This document shows, piece by piece, positions 41,054 to 49,679 of a DNA stretch of 64,000 bases. A program made the translations under genes and the position numbers. The notes under the pieces are model-generated. The model saw only the letters and a program-made list of their open reading frames with translations. It did no database searches and had not been told where the DNA came from. Source of the stretch: Maricaulis sp965242785 (GTDB taxonomy: Bacteria > Pseudomonadota > Alphaproteobacteria > Caulobacterales > Maricaulaceae). The stretch spans positions 696,082-760,081 of the forward strand of contig CBDETA010000003.1 in NCBI GenBank assembly GCA_965242785.1, read 5' to 3'. How positions within the stretch are numbered: position 1 is the stretch's first letter; each line of letters begins with the position of its first letter.

Positions 41054-41817
41054 ATGCTCCTTATATTCCCGGTTCCGGCCTGTGGGCCGGCCTGGCCCGT
41101 CGCTGGGCCCGTGTCGCAGCTCGAACTCCGCTGAAGATCGGCACCGATCACGCCATCGTCACCTTTACCTTTGACGACTTTCCCAAATCCGCCGTCACCG
41201 CCGGCGGCGGCGCGCTGGAAAAGCGCAATTGGCGCGGCACCTACTATGCCTCGGCCGGCTATGCCGGTGGACATACGCACCACGGCGCGATGTTCGATGC
41301 CGGCGATCTGCTGACCCTGGATCGCAAGGGGCACGAGATCGCCTGTCACACTTATGGTCATGTGGATGCCGCCGCGATACGCACCGCCGACCTGATCAAG
41401 GACGTGGCCCGCAATGCGCGGGCGCTGGAGGCGATGGGTCTGGAAACCCCGCTGGAGAGTTTCGCCTTTGCCTATGGCGAGGCCACGCCGGCCGCAAAAT
41501 CCGCACTGCTGGAGCGGTTCTCCAATCTGCGGGGCGTGCAGGCCGGCATCAATCGCGGCACCGCCGATCTGGGCCTGCTCAAGGCGGTTCCGATCGATGG
41601 TGGCGAAGCCGGCATCGCCCGCGCCCTGGACGCCGCCCAGGCGCTGGAGGCCCATCCCGGCTGGCTGATCTATTATGCCCACGACGTGCAGGATGAGCCG
41701 ACCCAGTGGGGCTGTACGCCGGAGCAGTTTGAACGCGTCTGCGAGGCCGTCGAGGCCTCGGGCGCCCGCGTGATGACGATGAAACAGGCCCTGGCGACAC
41801 TGGAGGCCGAAGCATGA
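41050..41817 (+). CDS. hfsH: Polysaccharide deacetylase, HfsH-like
   Basis: A 255-residue NodB-type carbohydrate esterase. TFTFDDFPKSAV carries the catalytic and metal Asp pair, GHEIACHTYGHVDAA the two zinc histidines (H-x3-H), FAFAYGEATPAAK the conserved Y-G motif and WLIYYAHDVQDEPTQWG the catalytic His. No signal peptide is seen, which agrees with cytoplasmic deacetylation of N-acetylhexosamine before export as for Caulobacter HfsH. Deacetylation is known to matter for holdfast cohesion and adhesion. Coupled on both sides by ATGA overlaps. Confidence 0.85.
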   Translation: MNAPYIPGSGLWAGLARRWARVAARTPLKIGTDHAIVTFTFDDFPKSAVTAGGGALEKRNWRGTYYASAGYAGGHTHHGAMFDAGDLLTLDRKGHEIACHTYGHVDAAAIRTADLIKDVARNARALEAMGLETPLESFAFAYGEATPAAKSALLERFSNLRGVQAGINRGTADLGLLKAVPIDGGEAGIARALDAAQALEAHPGWLIYYAHDVQDEPTQWGCTPEQFERVCEAVEASGARVMTMKQALATLEAEA

Positions 41818-42728
41818 GCGTTTCCGTCATCATCCCCACCTACAAACGCCCGGACGGGCTGCGCCTGGCACTGGAAAGCGTCATCGCCCAGAGCCACCAG
41901 CCCGACGAGATCCTTGTCGTCGACAATGATCCGGAAGGGTCGGCCCGCACCATGGCGGCGACCGCAAAGGCAGTGGCCCGCTGTGAGGTCGTTTACGTCC
42001 ATGCCCCCGAACCGGGTGTCTCCAATGCTCGCAATGCCGGCCTCGCCGCCGCGAAGGGCCGCTTCATCGCCTTTCTCGACGATGACGAGATTGCCAGTGG
42101 TATCTGGCTGGAATCGCTGTTGCGTACGGCCGAGGAGCAATCCGCCAGCGTCGTGTTCGGTCCGCTGACCGGTCAGGCCCAGAATGCCGGCGGCCTTGCC
42201 GGAGATCTCGCCCGCCGGCTTTATTCGCGTGTCGGCCCGGACGCCGACACCATGATCCCCAAGCCCTACGGGTGCGGCAACTCCCTGGTTGACCGGGCTG
42301 CGTTTGACCTGCCCGATGCGCCCTTCGACCCGGACTGTAATGAGCTGGGCGGCGAGGATGACCGCTTCTTTGCGATGCTGGCCGAACAGGGCGCACGCTT
42401 TGCCTGGTCGGTGAAGGCGCACGGCGTCGAGACCGTCAGCCCCGAGCGCACGACCCTGCGCTATCTTCTGGCCCGCTCCTTTGCCTTCGGGCAGGGCGCC
42501 ACCCAGGGTGCCCACCATGCGCGAAATCCCGCCAAGGTGCTGTTCTGGATGGCCGTCGGGCTGGCGCAGATGCTGGTCTTCGGTCCGCTGGCGGCGCTCA
42601 GCCTGCTGGCCATGCCGTCCAGGGCCGCCGAATGGCTGGACAAGACGGTGCAGGCGGCTGGCAAAGTGTTCTGGTTCGACCGCTTCAATCCACGCTTTTA
42701 CGGCGTGTCCAGCCCGGTCGCCGGTTAG
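41814..42728 (+). CDS. hfsL: Family 2 glycosyltransferase, HfsL-like
   Basis: A 304-residue GT2 enzyme: SVIIPTYKRPDGLRLALESV, DEILVVDNDPEG, ARNAGLAAAKGRFIAFLDDD (DxD) and a C-terminal EDDRFFAMLAEQGARFAW block. Hydrophobic segments near residues 240-270 suggest membrane association. Hirschia and Caulobacter use a second GT2, HfsL, in holdfast synthesis, and this gene holds that place. The stop overlaps the convergent polymerase gene by 4 nt. Confidence 0.75.
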   Translation: MSVSVIIPTYKRPDGLRLALESVIAQSHQPDEILVVDNDPEGSARTMAATAKAVARCEVVYVHAPEPGVSNARNAGLAAAKGRFIAFLDDDEIASGIWLESLLRTAEEQSASVVFGPLTGQAQNAGGLAGDLARRLYSRVGPDADTMIPKPYGCGNSLVDRAAFDLPDAPFDPDCNELGGEDDRFFAMLAEQGARFAWSVKAHGVETVSPERTTLRYLLARSFAFGQGATQGAHHARNPAKVLFWMAVGLAQMLVFGPLAALSLLAMPSRAAEWLDKTVQAAGKVFWFDRFNPRFYGVSSPVAG

Positions 42729-43990
42729 CTTCGGGCCCGGCGGTCAGCGAGCTTGGCGGCCGTGGCGACAAACAGGACCCAGCCCATGGAGTTCTGCTGC
42801 ATCAGATTACTTTCCGACACAGATACCACCGCGATGAGCGCGATATAGGGCAAGGCCCAATAGGCCTCCGTGCCCCGGAAGAGGCGCCCAATGGCGCGGA
42901 CAGCCGCGCCGAGAAAGACGACGGCCATCATCAGCATGCCGGGAATGCCGATCGCCAGGGCGACTTCGATCCAGCCATTGTGGGCGGTGGGCACCGGCCA
43001 GGACGTGCCGGCGCGGACCCAGTAGACCGGACCGTCCTCGACCGACCAGAAAGCCTTGTATCCATAGCCCAGCCAGGGATCTTCGGCGATTTGGCGTGAC
43101 AGGATGACCCAAATATCGGTACGGCCGGTCAGGGTGGCGTCACGGCCCAGGAGTTCGAGGAATTCCAGCGGCGCGATGGCCAGGATGAGCGCGAACAAGG
43201 CCCCGCCGGTCAGGGCCAGGAACAGCATCAGGGTCGCAAAGCCGAAACCCTTGCGACACAGGGCAATCCCGATGGCACCGCCCGTGCCGAGCAGCCAGGC
43301 AAGCAAGGCCGTCTTGGACGTCGAGAGCAGGATCAGGGCGGTACAGAGCACCGCAAGTCCCATCCAGATGAAACGGCGTTTGGGATCGAACTGGATGGCG
43401 GCATAGGCGCTGATGGCGCCCCAGCCCATCACCGCTCCCAGCGTGTTCTTCTCCCACCACAGACCCTTCCAGGCCCCGGCATGGACGTCATGGTCGATGC
43501 CCAGGGATGGTACCGCCAGCGCCATGACCACGCTCAACACGGCGAGCACGCCGAAGGTGGACGCGATCAGCAGGATGAGCTCGCGCCAGTTCCAGCGCGA
43601 CGCCAGCCAAAGTCCGAACAGGGTCGTCATGATGAGGGCGAAGGACCGGCGAAGCGTGGTGTCCGGATCAATCGACCAGACGACCGACACCAGCGTCATC
43701 ATCGTGACGGCCAGGATCAGCCAGTTGCGTGTGAGCGTCGACATCATCGCGCCGGGCCGGGCCACAGCCAGAAGCAGGGTCACCGCATAGACCGGCAGCC
43801 AGATCAGCCGCAGCACGTCGGAACTTTCCGGATTGGCCGGATCGGCGAACAGCGGACCGATCAGGCCCTGCGAAAACAGGAAAAGACAGGCAATCGTGAG
43901 ACCGCCCTCGATGCGGCCGGCAAAGGCCAGACCCGGGGCCCGCCGAAGCCCGGCCAGAAAGGGTGGGTCATGCACCGCAGCGAGGCTCAT
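42725..43990 (-). CDS. hfsC: Wzy-type polysaccharide polymerase (O-antigen ligase fold), HfsC/HfsI-like
   Basis: A 421-residue membrane protein with about 10-12 helices. The Wzy_C/O-antigen-ligase signature is visible: a large periplasmic loop with LTGRTDIWVILSRQIAEDPW, LGYGYKAFW and TAHNGWIEVALAIGIPG. It should join repeat units in the periplasm. It overlaps the ATPase-like gene by 4 nt and lies in the hfsA-hfsB-hfsC order known from Caulobacter. HfsC and HfsI are redundant there, so the exact name is uncertain. Confidence 0.82.
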   Translation of the reverse strand: MSLAAVHDPPFLAGLRRAPGLAFAGRIEGGLTIACLFLFSQGLIGPLFADPANPESSDVLRLIWLPVYAVTLLLAVARPGAMMSTLTRNWLILAVTMMTLVSVVWSIDPDTTLRRSFALIMTTLFGLWLASRWNWRELILLIASTFGVLAVLSVVMALAVPSLGIDHDVHAGAWKGLWWEKNTLGAVMGWGAISAYAAIQFDPKRRFIWMGLAVLCTALILLSTSKTALLAWLLGTGGAIGIALCRKGFGFATLMLFLALTGGALFALILAIAPLEFLELLGRDATLTGRTDIWVILSRQIAEDPWLGYGYKAFWSVEDGPVYWVRAGTSWPVPTAHNGWIEVALAIGIPGMLMMAVVFLGAAVRAIGRLFRGTEAYWALPYIALIAVVSVSESNLMQQNSMGWVLFVATAAKLADRRARS

Positions 43991-44616
43991 GCCGCGCTCC
44001 GCTGCTGTCCCGTCCGGTTGAGAATGAGACCAGCGACAATGCCGCCGCGAGCTTCGATGGCCTGGCGGCGGGCCTGGATGCCGTCGACACGCGACATGCG
44101 GGCATCGGCGACCAGGATGACGCCGTCCATGTCGGCGACCATGGCCAGGGGTGCCCGGCTGCCGCCCGGGGCATCGATGATGGCCAGATCGACCGATTGC
44201 CGGACGGCCTGCCAATAGTCCGGGGCGGCGCGCAATCCGACCTGTTCGACAGCGCCACTGCGCGCCTGCAACTGGGTCACGAACAGGTTGGAGACCGCGC
44301 TTTCGCGAGCGATGATCCGGGCCGGCTGGCCGCCGGACTGAATCGACCAGAAGGGATCGCGCCCGAAACCGGCATCAAAGGCCTGTCCGCGAACGCGGGC
44401 CGCCTCGCTTTGCGGATTGCCGGCAAATTCAAGATCATAAAGCCAGACGCCGCGGCTTGAGCGTTTCGCCGCCAGGCGAGCCAGTTCTCGGGCGACGGTG
44501 GACGCCCCGGCCCCGCGGCTCGCCCCCATCACCATGAGCGCACGGCCTTCACCGCCCGGACGGGCGATCGGTTCAAGCTGATCGATCAGCTGGGAAAGGT
44601 CGGCAGTCAGATTCAT
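43987..44616 (-). CDS. hfsB: CpsD/MinD-fold ATPase-like protein, HfsB-like, with altered P-loop
   Basis: A 209-residue protein resembling the cytoplasmic domain of bacterial tyrosine kinases. The P-loop region reads VMGASRGAGASTVARELARL; where CpsD/Wzc kinases have G-E-G-K-S/T this has G-A-G-A-S, so the essential lysine is missing. Later blocks are VDLAIIDAPGG (Walker B-like) and DGVILVADARMSRVDGIQAR. No C-terminal tyrosine cluster exists (it ends RTGQQRSAA). In Caulobacter HfsB is the corresponding small ATPase-like partner of HfsA. Catalysis is doubtful; a structural role is plausible. Confidence 0.78.
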   Translation of the reverse strand: MNLTADLSQLIDQLEPIARPGGEGRALMVMGASRGAGASTVARELARLAAKRSSRGVWLYDLEFAGNPQSEAARVRGQAFDAGFGRDPFWSIQSGGQPARIIARESAVSNLFVTQLQARSGAVEQVGLRAAPDYWQAVRQSVDLAIIDAPGGSRAPLAMVADMDGVILVADARMSRVDGIQARRQAIEARGGIVAGLILNRTGQQRSAA

Positions 44617-44685
44617 GGATGGCCAGGCCCGGCGCGATTCGCAGTTTCGAAATCCAACCTGCCCGGAGTGTGGTTAACGTGCCGC

Positions 44686-46239
44686 TTACGCGGAACGGTC
44701 CGAGATGCGCGCCAACACCGGCAAGCCCTCGAACGGGTCATTCGCGGGCAAGGGCCTGTCATCGCGTGCAGCTGCCGCGACCGGCTGCGGACTGTAAAGG
44801 CCGCTATCGGCCGGGGCATGGGCCGGAGCGGCGACGGCGACGATGCGTGCACGCAGATAAGTCATCCAGTAACCGCGGATCAGGCCGAGGAAGACCGCAA
44901 CGCCCATGGCCAGCACGGCCGAGGCAATGAGGCCCAGCTTCTTCATCGAGGCGCCTTCCAGCGGCGGGCTGGCCCGGTCGATGACGCGGACGAAATCTGC
45001 AGCCCCCAGCCCGGCCGACCGGCTGGACAGGGCCGCCGCTTCAAGCTCGGCGATATTGGACGCAGCCAGTTCCGCTGCGGCGACATCCTGGGCCAGGCGC
45101 GTATGGGCCGGTTCCAGGCTGCGCAGGCGCTGCAGGTCGGCGCGGGTCGCGTTGAGCTGTTGTTGCAGCGATGCGGCCAGGGAGGCCTCGGCGCGGGCAT
45201 TGGCTTCACGTGTGGCCAGATCGGATTCCAGCGTCTGCCGGACCGGATTGGGACCGGAGCGCGACTGCCCCTCGCCTTGCGTCGCACCGGAGGCAATGAA
45301 GCTCTGCAGGGCCGCGATCTCGCGATCCACGGCGAGCACGGCGGGTGCGGTTTCCTGGTAGCGGGCCAAGAGGCTGGCGCGTTCCGCACGCAGGTCCAGC
45401 AGGCGGCCGGAGACACCATTCTCGACATAGAGCTCGATCTGTTCGGGGATCTGCTCCAGACGCTGGCGGATGGCCAGGGCGCCGGCGGCGTAGGATTCCT
45501 GGCTGGCGCGCGCCGTATTGACCCGGTCGGTGAGATTGGCGAGCAGGTTTTGCGCGGTCAGCTGTTCGGTCTCGAAATTCGACAGGCTGTTTTCGCGCAG
45601 GAAGGCGTCGAGGGCAGCCTGGCTGTCATTCAGGGCGGCATCAGCCTGGGCGCGCCGCACCGACAGGCCGGACACGCCGGTATCGACCAGCACGCGCTCG
45701 CGATAGGCCAGATAGGCGTCGATCACCGCATTGAGAATGAGGGCCGAGCGTTCCGCATTGCCGCTCTCGAAGGTCGCGTTGAGGGTCGAGGAATTGGGCG
45801 CCCGTGAGACGTTGAAACCGTCGCGCAGGGTCTTCAGGGCGGCGCTGCGTGCGTCCCCCTCCACGGCCTCGCCGAGAATCGCCTCCGCGCCGAGTGTCTC
45901 ATAGGTCAGCGTGCGCACGGCGTTCGAACTCAACAGCTCGCTTTCCGACTGCATCACCTGATTGAGCATGAAACCGTCACCCCAGCCGGCGGCAGCGGGT
46001 GTCGGGTCCTCGTTCAGCAGCACCAGCAGGCGCGCTTCGGCGGTGTAGCTGGGCTTGAGCATCAGGAAGGAAGCGGCGACACCGATCGACATCAGCACGG
46101 CGAAGACCAAGACGATCAGGCCGCGCTGGGACCAGGCCAGGGCTAGCACGTCAAACAGGTCCAGCTCCTGCCGCGGGCCTGCCGCAGACAGGCCGGACGC
46201 TCCAGCCGGGTGGCCGGACATATCGGACGCGCGAGTCAT
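44686..46239 (-). CDS. hfsA: Wzz/GumC-type chain-length determinant, HfsA-like
   Basis: A 517-residue inner-membrane protein. The first helix (GLIVLVFAVLMSIGVAASFL, about 40-59) begins the Wzz domain; a long periplasmic coiled-coil (about 200-400, rich in Ala, Gln and Leu, e.g. SLAASLQQQLNATRADLQRL) follows; a second helix (KKLGLIASAVLAMGVAVFLG) lies near 435. The C-terminal tail is short, with no kinase domain, which sits in the separate hfsB-like gene 69 bp downstream. It should control polymer length and link to the HfsD-like export protein. Confidence 0.85.
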   Translation of the reverse strand: MTRASDMSGHPAGASGLSAAGPRQELDLFDVLALAWSQRGLIVLVFAVLMSIGVAASFLMLKPSYTAEARLLVLLNEDPTPAAAGWGDGFMLNQVMQSESELLSSNAVRTLTYETLGAEAILGEAVEGDARSAALKTLRDGFNVSRAPNSSTLNATFESGNAERSALILNAVIDAYLAYRERVLVDTGVSGLSVRRAQADAALNDSQAALDAFLRENSLSNFETEQLTAQNLLANLTDRVNTARASQESYAAGALAIRQRLEQIPEQIELYVENGVSGRLLDLRAERASLLARYQETAPAVLAVDREIAALQSFIASGATQGEGQSRSGPNPVRQTLESDLATREANARAEASLAASLQQQLNATRADLQRLRSLEPAHTRLAQDVAAAELAASNIAELEAAALSSRSAGLGAADFVRVIDRASPPLEGASMKKLGLIASAVLAMGVAVFLGLIRGYWMTYLRARIVAVAAPAHAPADSGLYSPQPVAAAARDDRPLPANDPFEGLPVLARISDRSA

Positions 46240-46263
46240 GTCGGCATAAGACCCGCCCTGCGC

Positions 46264-46278
46264 TTAAAATTTTATTAT
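46264..46278 (+). promoter_or_regulatory. Candidate CtrA box between hfsA-like and hfsD-like genes
   Basis: TTAA-N7-TTAT matches 7 of 8 bases of the CtrA consensus, in the 88-bp divergent promoter region, 50 bp from the hfsD-like start and 25 bp from the hfsA-like start. Confidence 0.45.
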
Positions 46279-46327
46279 CCAAGCGCACCGACACTCAGGA
46301 CCGACACGCCTTCGGGAAGGATAATTC

Positions 46328-47068
46328 ATGCGCCTGACGAAAACCGGCCTTTGCCTGGGCGTTCTGGCCCTCGCCAGCGCCCTGCCCGCCTGCGCCTCCA
46401 GCGGCGCGCCTGCGCCGCGCACCGAGGCCGCCTGGGGGCAGCCGCGCTTTGCCGCCTGGCAGGATACCGATCCGGATTATCGCTTCTATCCCGGTGACAG
46501 CATCGAAATCACCGTGCATTCGGCGCAGGAATTGTCCCGCACCGCCCTGATCGGACCGGACGGCCGGGTCAGCCTGCCGCTGCTGGCCAATGTCATGGTG
46601 GCCGGACAGACCGATTACGAGATCGCCAACACGATTGCCGACGCCTATGCGCGCAATGTGCTGGTCGATCCGATCGTGGAGGTGCGCCGCGGCGCTCTGG
46701 GCCCGCAGAACATCATTGTCGGCGGCGAGGTGAACAATCCCGGCCTGGTCGAGATGAGCGGCCCGATCGGGGCGCTGGAAGCGGTGATGATGGCCGGCGG
46801 CTTTCAGAACACGGCGGCCCGCGGCGATGTGGTGGTGCTGCGCCGCAATCCGGGCGGCGAGCTGATGATGCGCACCGTCAATCTGGGTCAGGCCCTGCGC
46901 GGGCGCCCGGGCAGCGACGATATCCAGATCCGCCGCCACGACATCATTTTCGTACCCCGCTCGACGGTGGCCGAGATCAATGTCTTCATCGAACAGTATG
47001 TGACCGGCATCATCCCGCTGGACAGCGCCATGTCCTACGCCATCGCCGACGCGATCACGAACAATTAG
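46328..47068 (+). CDS. hfsD: Polysaccharide export lipoprotein, Wza/HfsD-like
   Basis: A 246-residue outer-membrane export protein. A signal ends in ALPAC (Cys22), a lipoprotein site. The Poly_export domain has YRFYPGDSIEITVHSAQELS, TALIGPDGRVSLPLLANVMV and VDPIVEVRRGALGPQNIIVG, followed by SLBB-type GGEVNNPGLVEMSGPIGALE. Length matches HfsD and is shorter than Wza. It should form the holdfast exit pore. AAGGATAA precedes the ATG. The gene diverges from hfsA, as in Caulobacter. Confidence 0.87.
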   Translation: MRLTKTGLCLGVLALASALPACASSGAPAPRTEAAWGQPRFAAWQDTDPDYRFYPGDSIEITVHSAQELSRTALIGPDGRVSLPLLANVMVAGQTDYEIANTIADAYARNVLVDPIVEVRRGALGPQNIIVGGEVNNPGLVEMSGPIGALEAVMMAGGFQNTAARGDVVVLRRNPGGELMMRTVNLGQALRGRPGSDDIQIRRHDIIFVPRSTVAEINVFIEQYVTGIIPLDSAMSYAIADAITNN

Positions 47069-47429
47069 GTCTGGCGCCAGATCGTTGAGTGATTTCAGAC
47101 GCGCGTTAGGGCGGCGCTGGAGATCTCGTTCGAGATGACGTGCCGTCAATCCGCGCAGCAATTCCGGGTCATCGACCGGCTTGCGCCTGCCGTCCTCCGG
47201 AAGCGTGGCGCGTATCACAGATGAACACGCACGTTTCCGATCCGAATTGAAGACCGTGCACCTGGACCAAGGGTCCCGCCTCTACGCCCCGCTTTCGCGG
47301 GACATCCGGCCGGGATGACACAAGTGATTGTCGTGTGCCGGAGCCGTGGCATCCACACAAAACCCGGTCTGCCGGCGAATGCCCCCATTCGCCGGCGTCA
47401 CCGGTTCTGCATCGTGTGGATCACCCGTC
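47069..47429. other. Intergenic region with palindromic units
   Basis: No gene is seen in these 361 bp. At 47273-47303 GTCCCGC pairs with GCGGGAC around a smaller CCCGC-TTTC-GCGGG hairpin, and CATCC-GGCCG-GGATG (47303-47317) follows. Such clustered short palindromes resemble dispersed intergenic repeats of alphaproteobacteria, but no second copy was found in this window. Confidence 0.35.
47371..47396 (-). terminator. Hairpin downstream of the Sel1-like gene
   Basis: A perfect 11-bp stem (GCCGGCGAATG, 47371-47381, with 47386-47396) and a CCCC loop, 33 bp past the stop of the minus-strand Sel1-like gene. On that strand a TTTT lies about seven bases after the stem. Probably a terminator. Confidence 0.5.
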
Positions 47430-47702
47430 CTAGTGACGGGTCGAAAGCCACTCGCGCGCGGCGCGTTGGGCCGCCGCGACTTCATTGGTCGACATCTGGT
47501 CGGAGATTTCCTGGCGATAGTGTTTCGCCGGCTCCGAACCCATCAGGGCCGCCAGATTGAACCATTTGTGCGCTTCGATGTAATCGATTTCGCCGCCCTG
47601 TCCCGTGGAATACAGGATGCCGAGCTTGCACAGATCTTCGCCCGTCGGATCGGCGAACACTGCTTGATGGGCCTGGGTCGTTTCTACGTCCGTAAAAGCC
47701 AT
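47430..47702 (-). CDS. Small Sel1-like repeat protein, 90 aa
   Basis: A 90-residue protein with one clear Sel1/TPR-like repeat, DLCKLGILYSTGQGGEIDYI then EAHKWFNLAALMGSEPAKHY. Similar short proteins are widespread in alphaproteobacteria without known function. It stands alone, with a hairpin downstream. No signal peptide. Confidence 0.75.
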   Translation of the reverse strand: MAFTDVETTQAHQAVFADPTGEDLCKLGILYSTGQGGEIDYIEAHKWFNLAALMGSEPAKHYRQEISDQMSTNEVAAAQRAAREWLSTRH

Positions 47703-47865
47703 TGGGGTCTTCCCTTACTCTACTCCGGCGCGTGTGCCTTTCTGGCTAATCACGTGCCTACCACCACCACGTCCGAATGCCTCGAACACGGGAGAGACTG
47801 GAGAAAGAGGATTGCTTTAAGGTTAAGCGAAATCAGGAAAAATACGCCTTAAATGCTTACGCGCG

Positions 47866-49440
47866 TTAGGTTTTCCTACCAAGCGTTAAACGCGATATCC
47901 ACGCATCGGCAAGGTTTGTCCGGCTGGCCAGGCGGATCCTGCGCGGCGTGACCACCCGGATCAGCGTTAACAGCAACACCAAAGCTGCAGAGATCAGGGC
48001 AAGCATGGTGCGCTGTTCCAGCTGCGGGTTGGAGCGGTCCGGGCCCGCCGCCGCGTCCGAGCGCAAAATGGCGTCATCCGGCAGGATCATCCGCGCGGCC
48101 AGCGTGCCCGGCCCCAGGACCCGCGACAGCACGGCGACCCGGGACAGGTCTTCACGCGTGGCAACACCGTCGAGCAGGCGCATGGCGACGATTGGCGATG
48201 TGGCATCGCGCAGACCGCTGAGGTCTTGCAGGACCTGAGACAGCTCAACCGCCCGTGGGGCCGTGCGCTGATCGAGCTGATGATAGAGTGACAGCGCCGC
48301 CCGGTCCGGAGCGGCAAAGGCCAGATCGGCCCGAATGGCACGGTCCTGCAAGGCGCCACGGACCAGGGCGGCCGGCACCGCATCCTCGAGCACCATGCGC
48401 AGCCAGGCAGCAAACTGCGGATCCAGGCGCCCCGCCAGCCAAGCCGCTTGCAGGGTTTCGGCCCCTGCACGAACGGCGCTGGAAGGAATGTGAAGCTGAA
48501 CGGCTCCGGCTTCCATCGCAGCAAGAGCGAAATGGAGATCATCCCGCCTCTGGTCCGGAATGATCTCTGATCCGCAGCCGACCAGGCCTTCAACCTCCTG
48601 GGCACAGGCCTGCATCATCAGATGACGCACGCCGCCATAGATCCGGGTCGACCCCGTCACGTCCGGGCTGACCAGTCCGGACAGGCTACGCATCTCGAAT
48701 TCGCCCTGACGGACGCCTCGGAAGAAGCCGTCGGCGCTGGTCTGTGCCACCGACCAGGCAAATTGCGAACGGGCGTAGCGATCCCGTATCCCCGGTGCCG
48801 CAAAGACGAGCTCAGGGGGAACCATCCCGGCGGCCGCGCCTGATCGCAGCGCATCATCAAACGCGGCATCGAGGCGCTGCCGGCGCGCCTGAGGCGGGCC
48901 GGCCCGCAGACGCGCATCCAGCACCACGGCCCCGCCCGGCCCAGCCAGCCGCTCCAGGGCGAGCCTGTCACGGCCCACCAGGTCAGGACCCAGCGCAGCC
49001 CAGGAACGGAATAGCTCGATGTCGGGACGTCGGCGGTGATCACCATCCAGGGCGGCGTTCAACCGGGTGTTCCAGAAGGCCTTCGCATCGGTGCCCGCCG
49101 GCACGGAGGCCGCGATCGCCGACCGGATCCGTTGCGCCGGCCCGGGTTGGGGCCCGGCCACGGCGTCGACACCGCCAGCACTCATCATCCAGGCGAGTCC
49201 GTACCAGGCCGCAAGGCCGAGCGACAGAATCAGCCAGAGCGGCTGGAAGCCCTTGAATACGGCCCGCCAGAGCAACCAGCCGGCCAGGCCAAGAACATTC
49301 GCTTCCCAGGGCGACTGGGTCTCGGCACGCCAGCGCTGCACATTTTCACGCCTGATCGCCTCGCGCATGGTCAAGCCCGCACGGCGATAGGCATGCGCAT
49401 CCGGAATCGTGTCCGTCTCTCCATGGACGGTCTCCGCCAT
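47866..49440 (-). CDS. Hypothetical membrane protein, 524 aa
   Basis: A 524-residue protein of unknown family. Residues 1-45 are polar (MAETVHGETDTIPDAHAYRR). Two or three hydrophobic segments follow (NVLGLAGWLLWRAVFKG, WLILSLGLAAWYGLAWMM), then a 370-residue region, probably periplasmic, with cysteines in QACAQEVEGLVGCGSEIIPD, and a C-terminal helix (TMLALISAALVLLLTLIRVV). The start at 49440 is chosen because the upstream frame is arginine-rich and unlike protein. It has no operon partner: the neighbours are a Sel1-like gene and a divergent dioxygenase gene. Confidence 0.7.
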   Translation of the reverse strand: MAETVHGETDTIPDAHAYRRAGLTMREAIRRENVQRWRAETQSPWEANVLGLAGWLLWRAVFKGFQPLWLILSLGLAAWYGLAWMMSAGGVDAVAGPQPGPAQRIRSAIAASVPAGTDAKAFWNTRLNAALDGDHRRRPDIELFRSWAALGPDLVGRDRLALERLAGPGGAVVLDARLRAGPPQARRQRLDAAFDDALRSGAAAGMVPPELVFAAPGIRDRYARSQFAWSVAQTSADGFFRGVRQGEFEMRSLSGLVSPDVTGSTRIYGGVRHLMMQACAQEVEGLVGCGSEIIPDQRRDDLHFALAAMEAGAVQLHIPSSAVRAGAETLQAAWLAGRLDPQFAAWLRMVLEDAVPAALVRGALQDRAIRADLAFAAPDRAALSLYHQLDQRTAPRAVELSQVLQDLSGLRDATSPIVAMRLLDGVATREDLSRVAVLSRVLGPGTLAARMILPDDAILRSDAAAGPDRSNPQLEQRTMLALISAALVLLLTLIRVVTPRRIRLASRTNLADAWISRLTLGRKT

Positions 49441-49679
49441 GACGCCCCCCAGCTTCCCGAGTGCAACTTTCCGGCAATCGCGCCGGAGGGCAAGGCCTTG
49501 CGCGTCAGGCGCGAAACACGCTGGGCACGCCCGGGCGTCTCCCCGGAGATGATGCCTGCCAAGCCCGGCTCTCTCACGGATAGCCGGCGCGGCTCTCAGG
49601 CTGACGGCTGTGTGCCTGCGCTTGGCAGGATGGCGGCGAGGCCGTAAATCTCCCGCACGATATCGAACAGGCTTGACCG

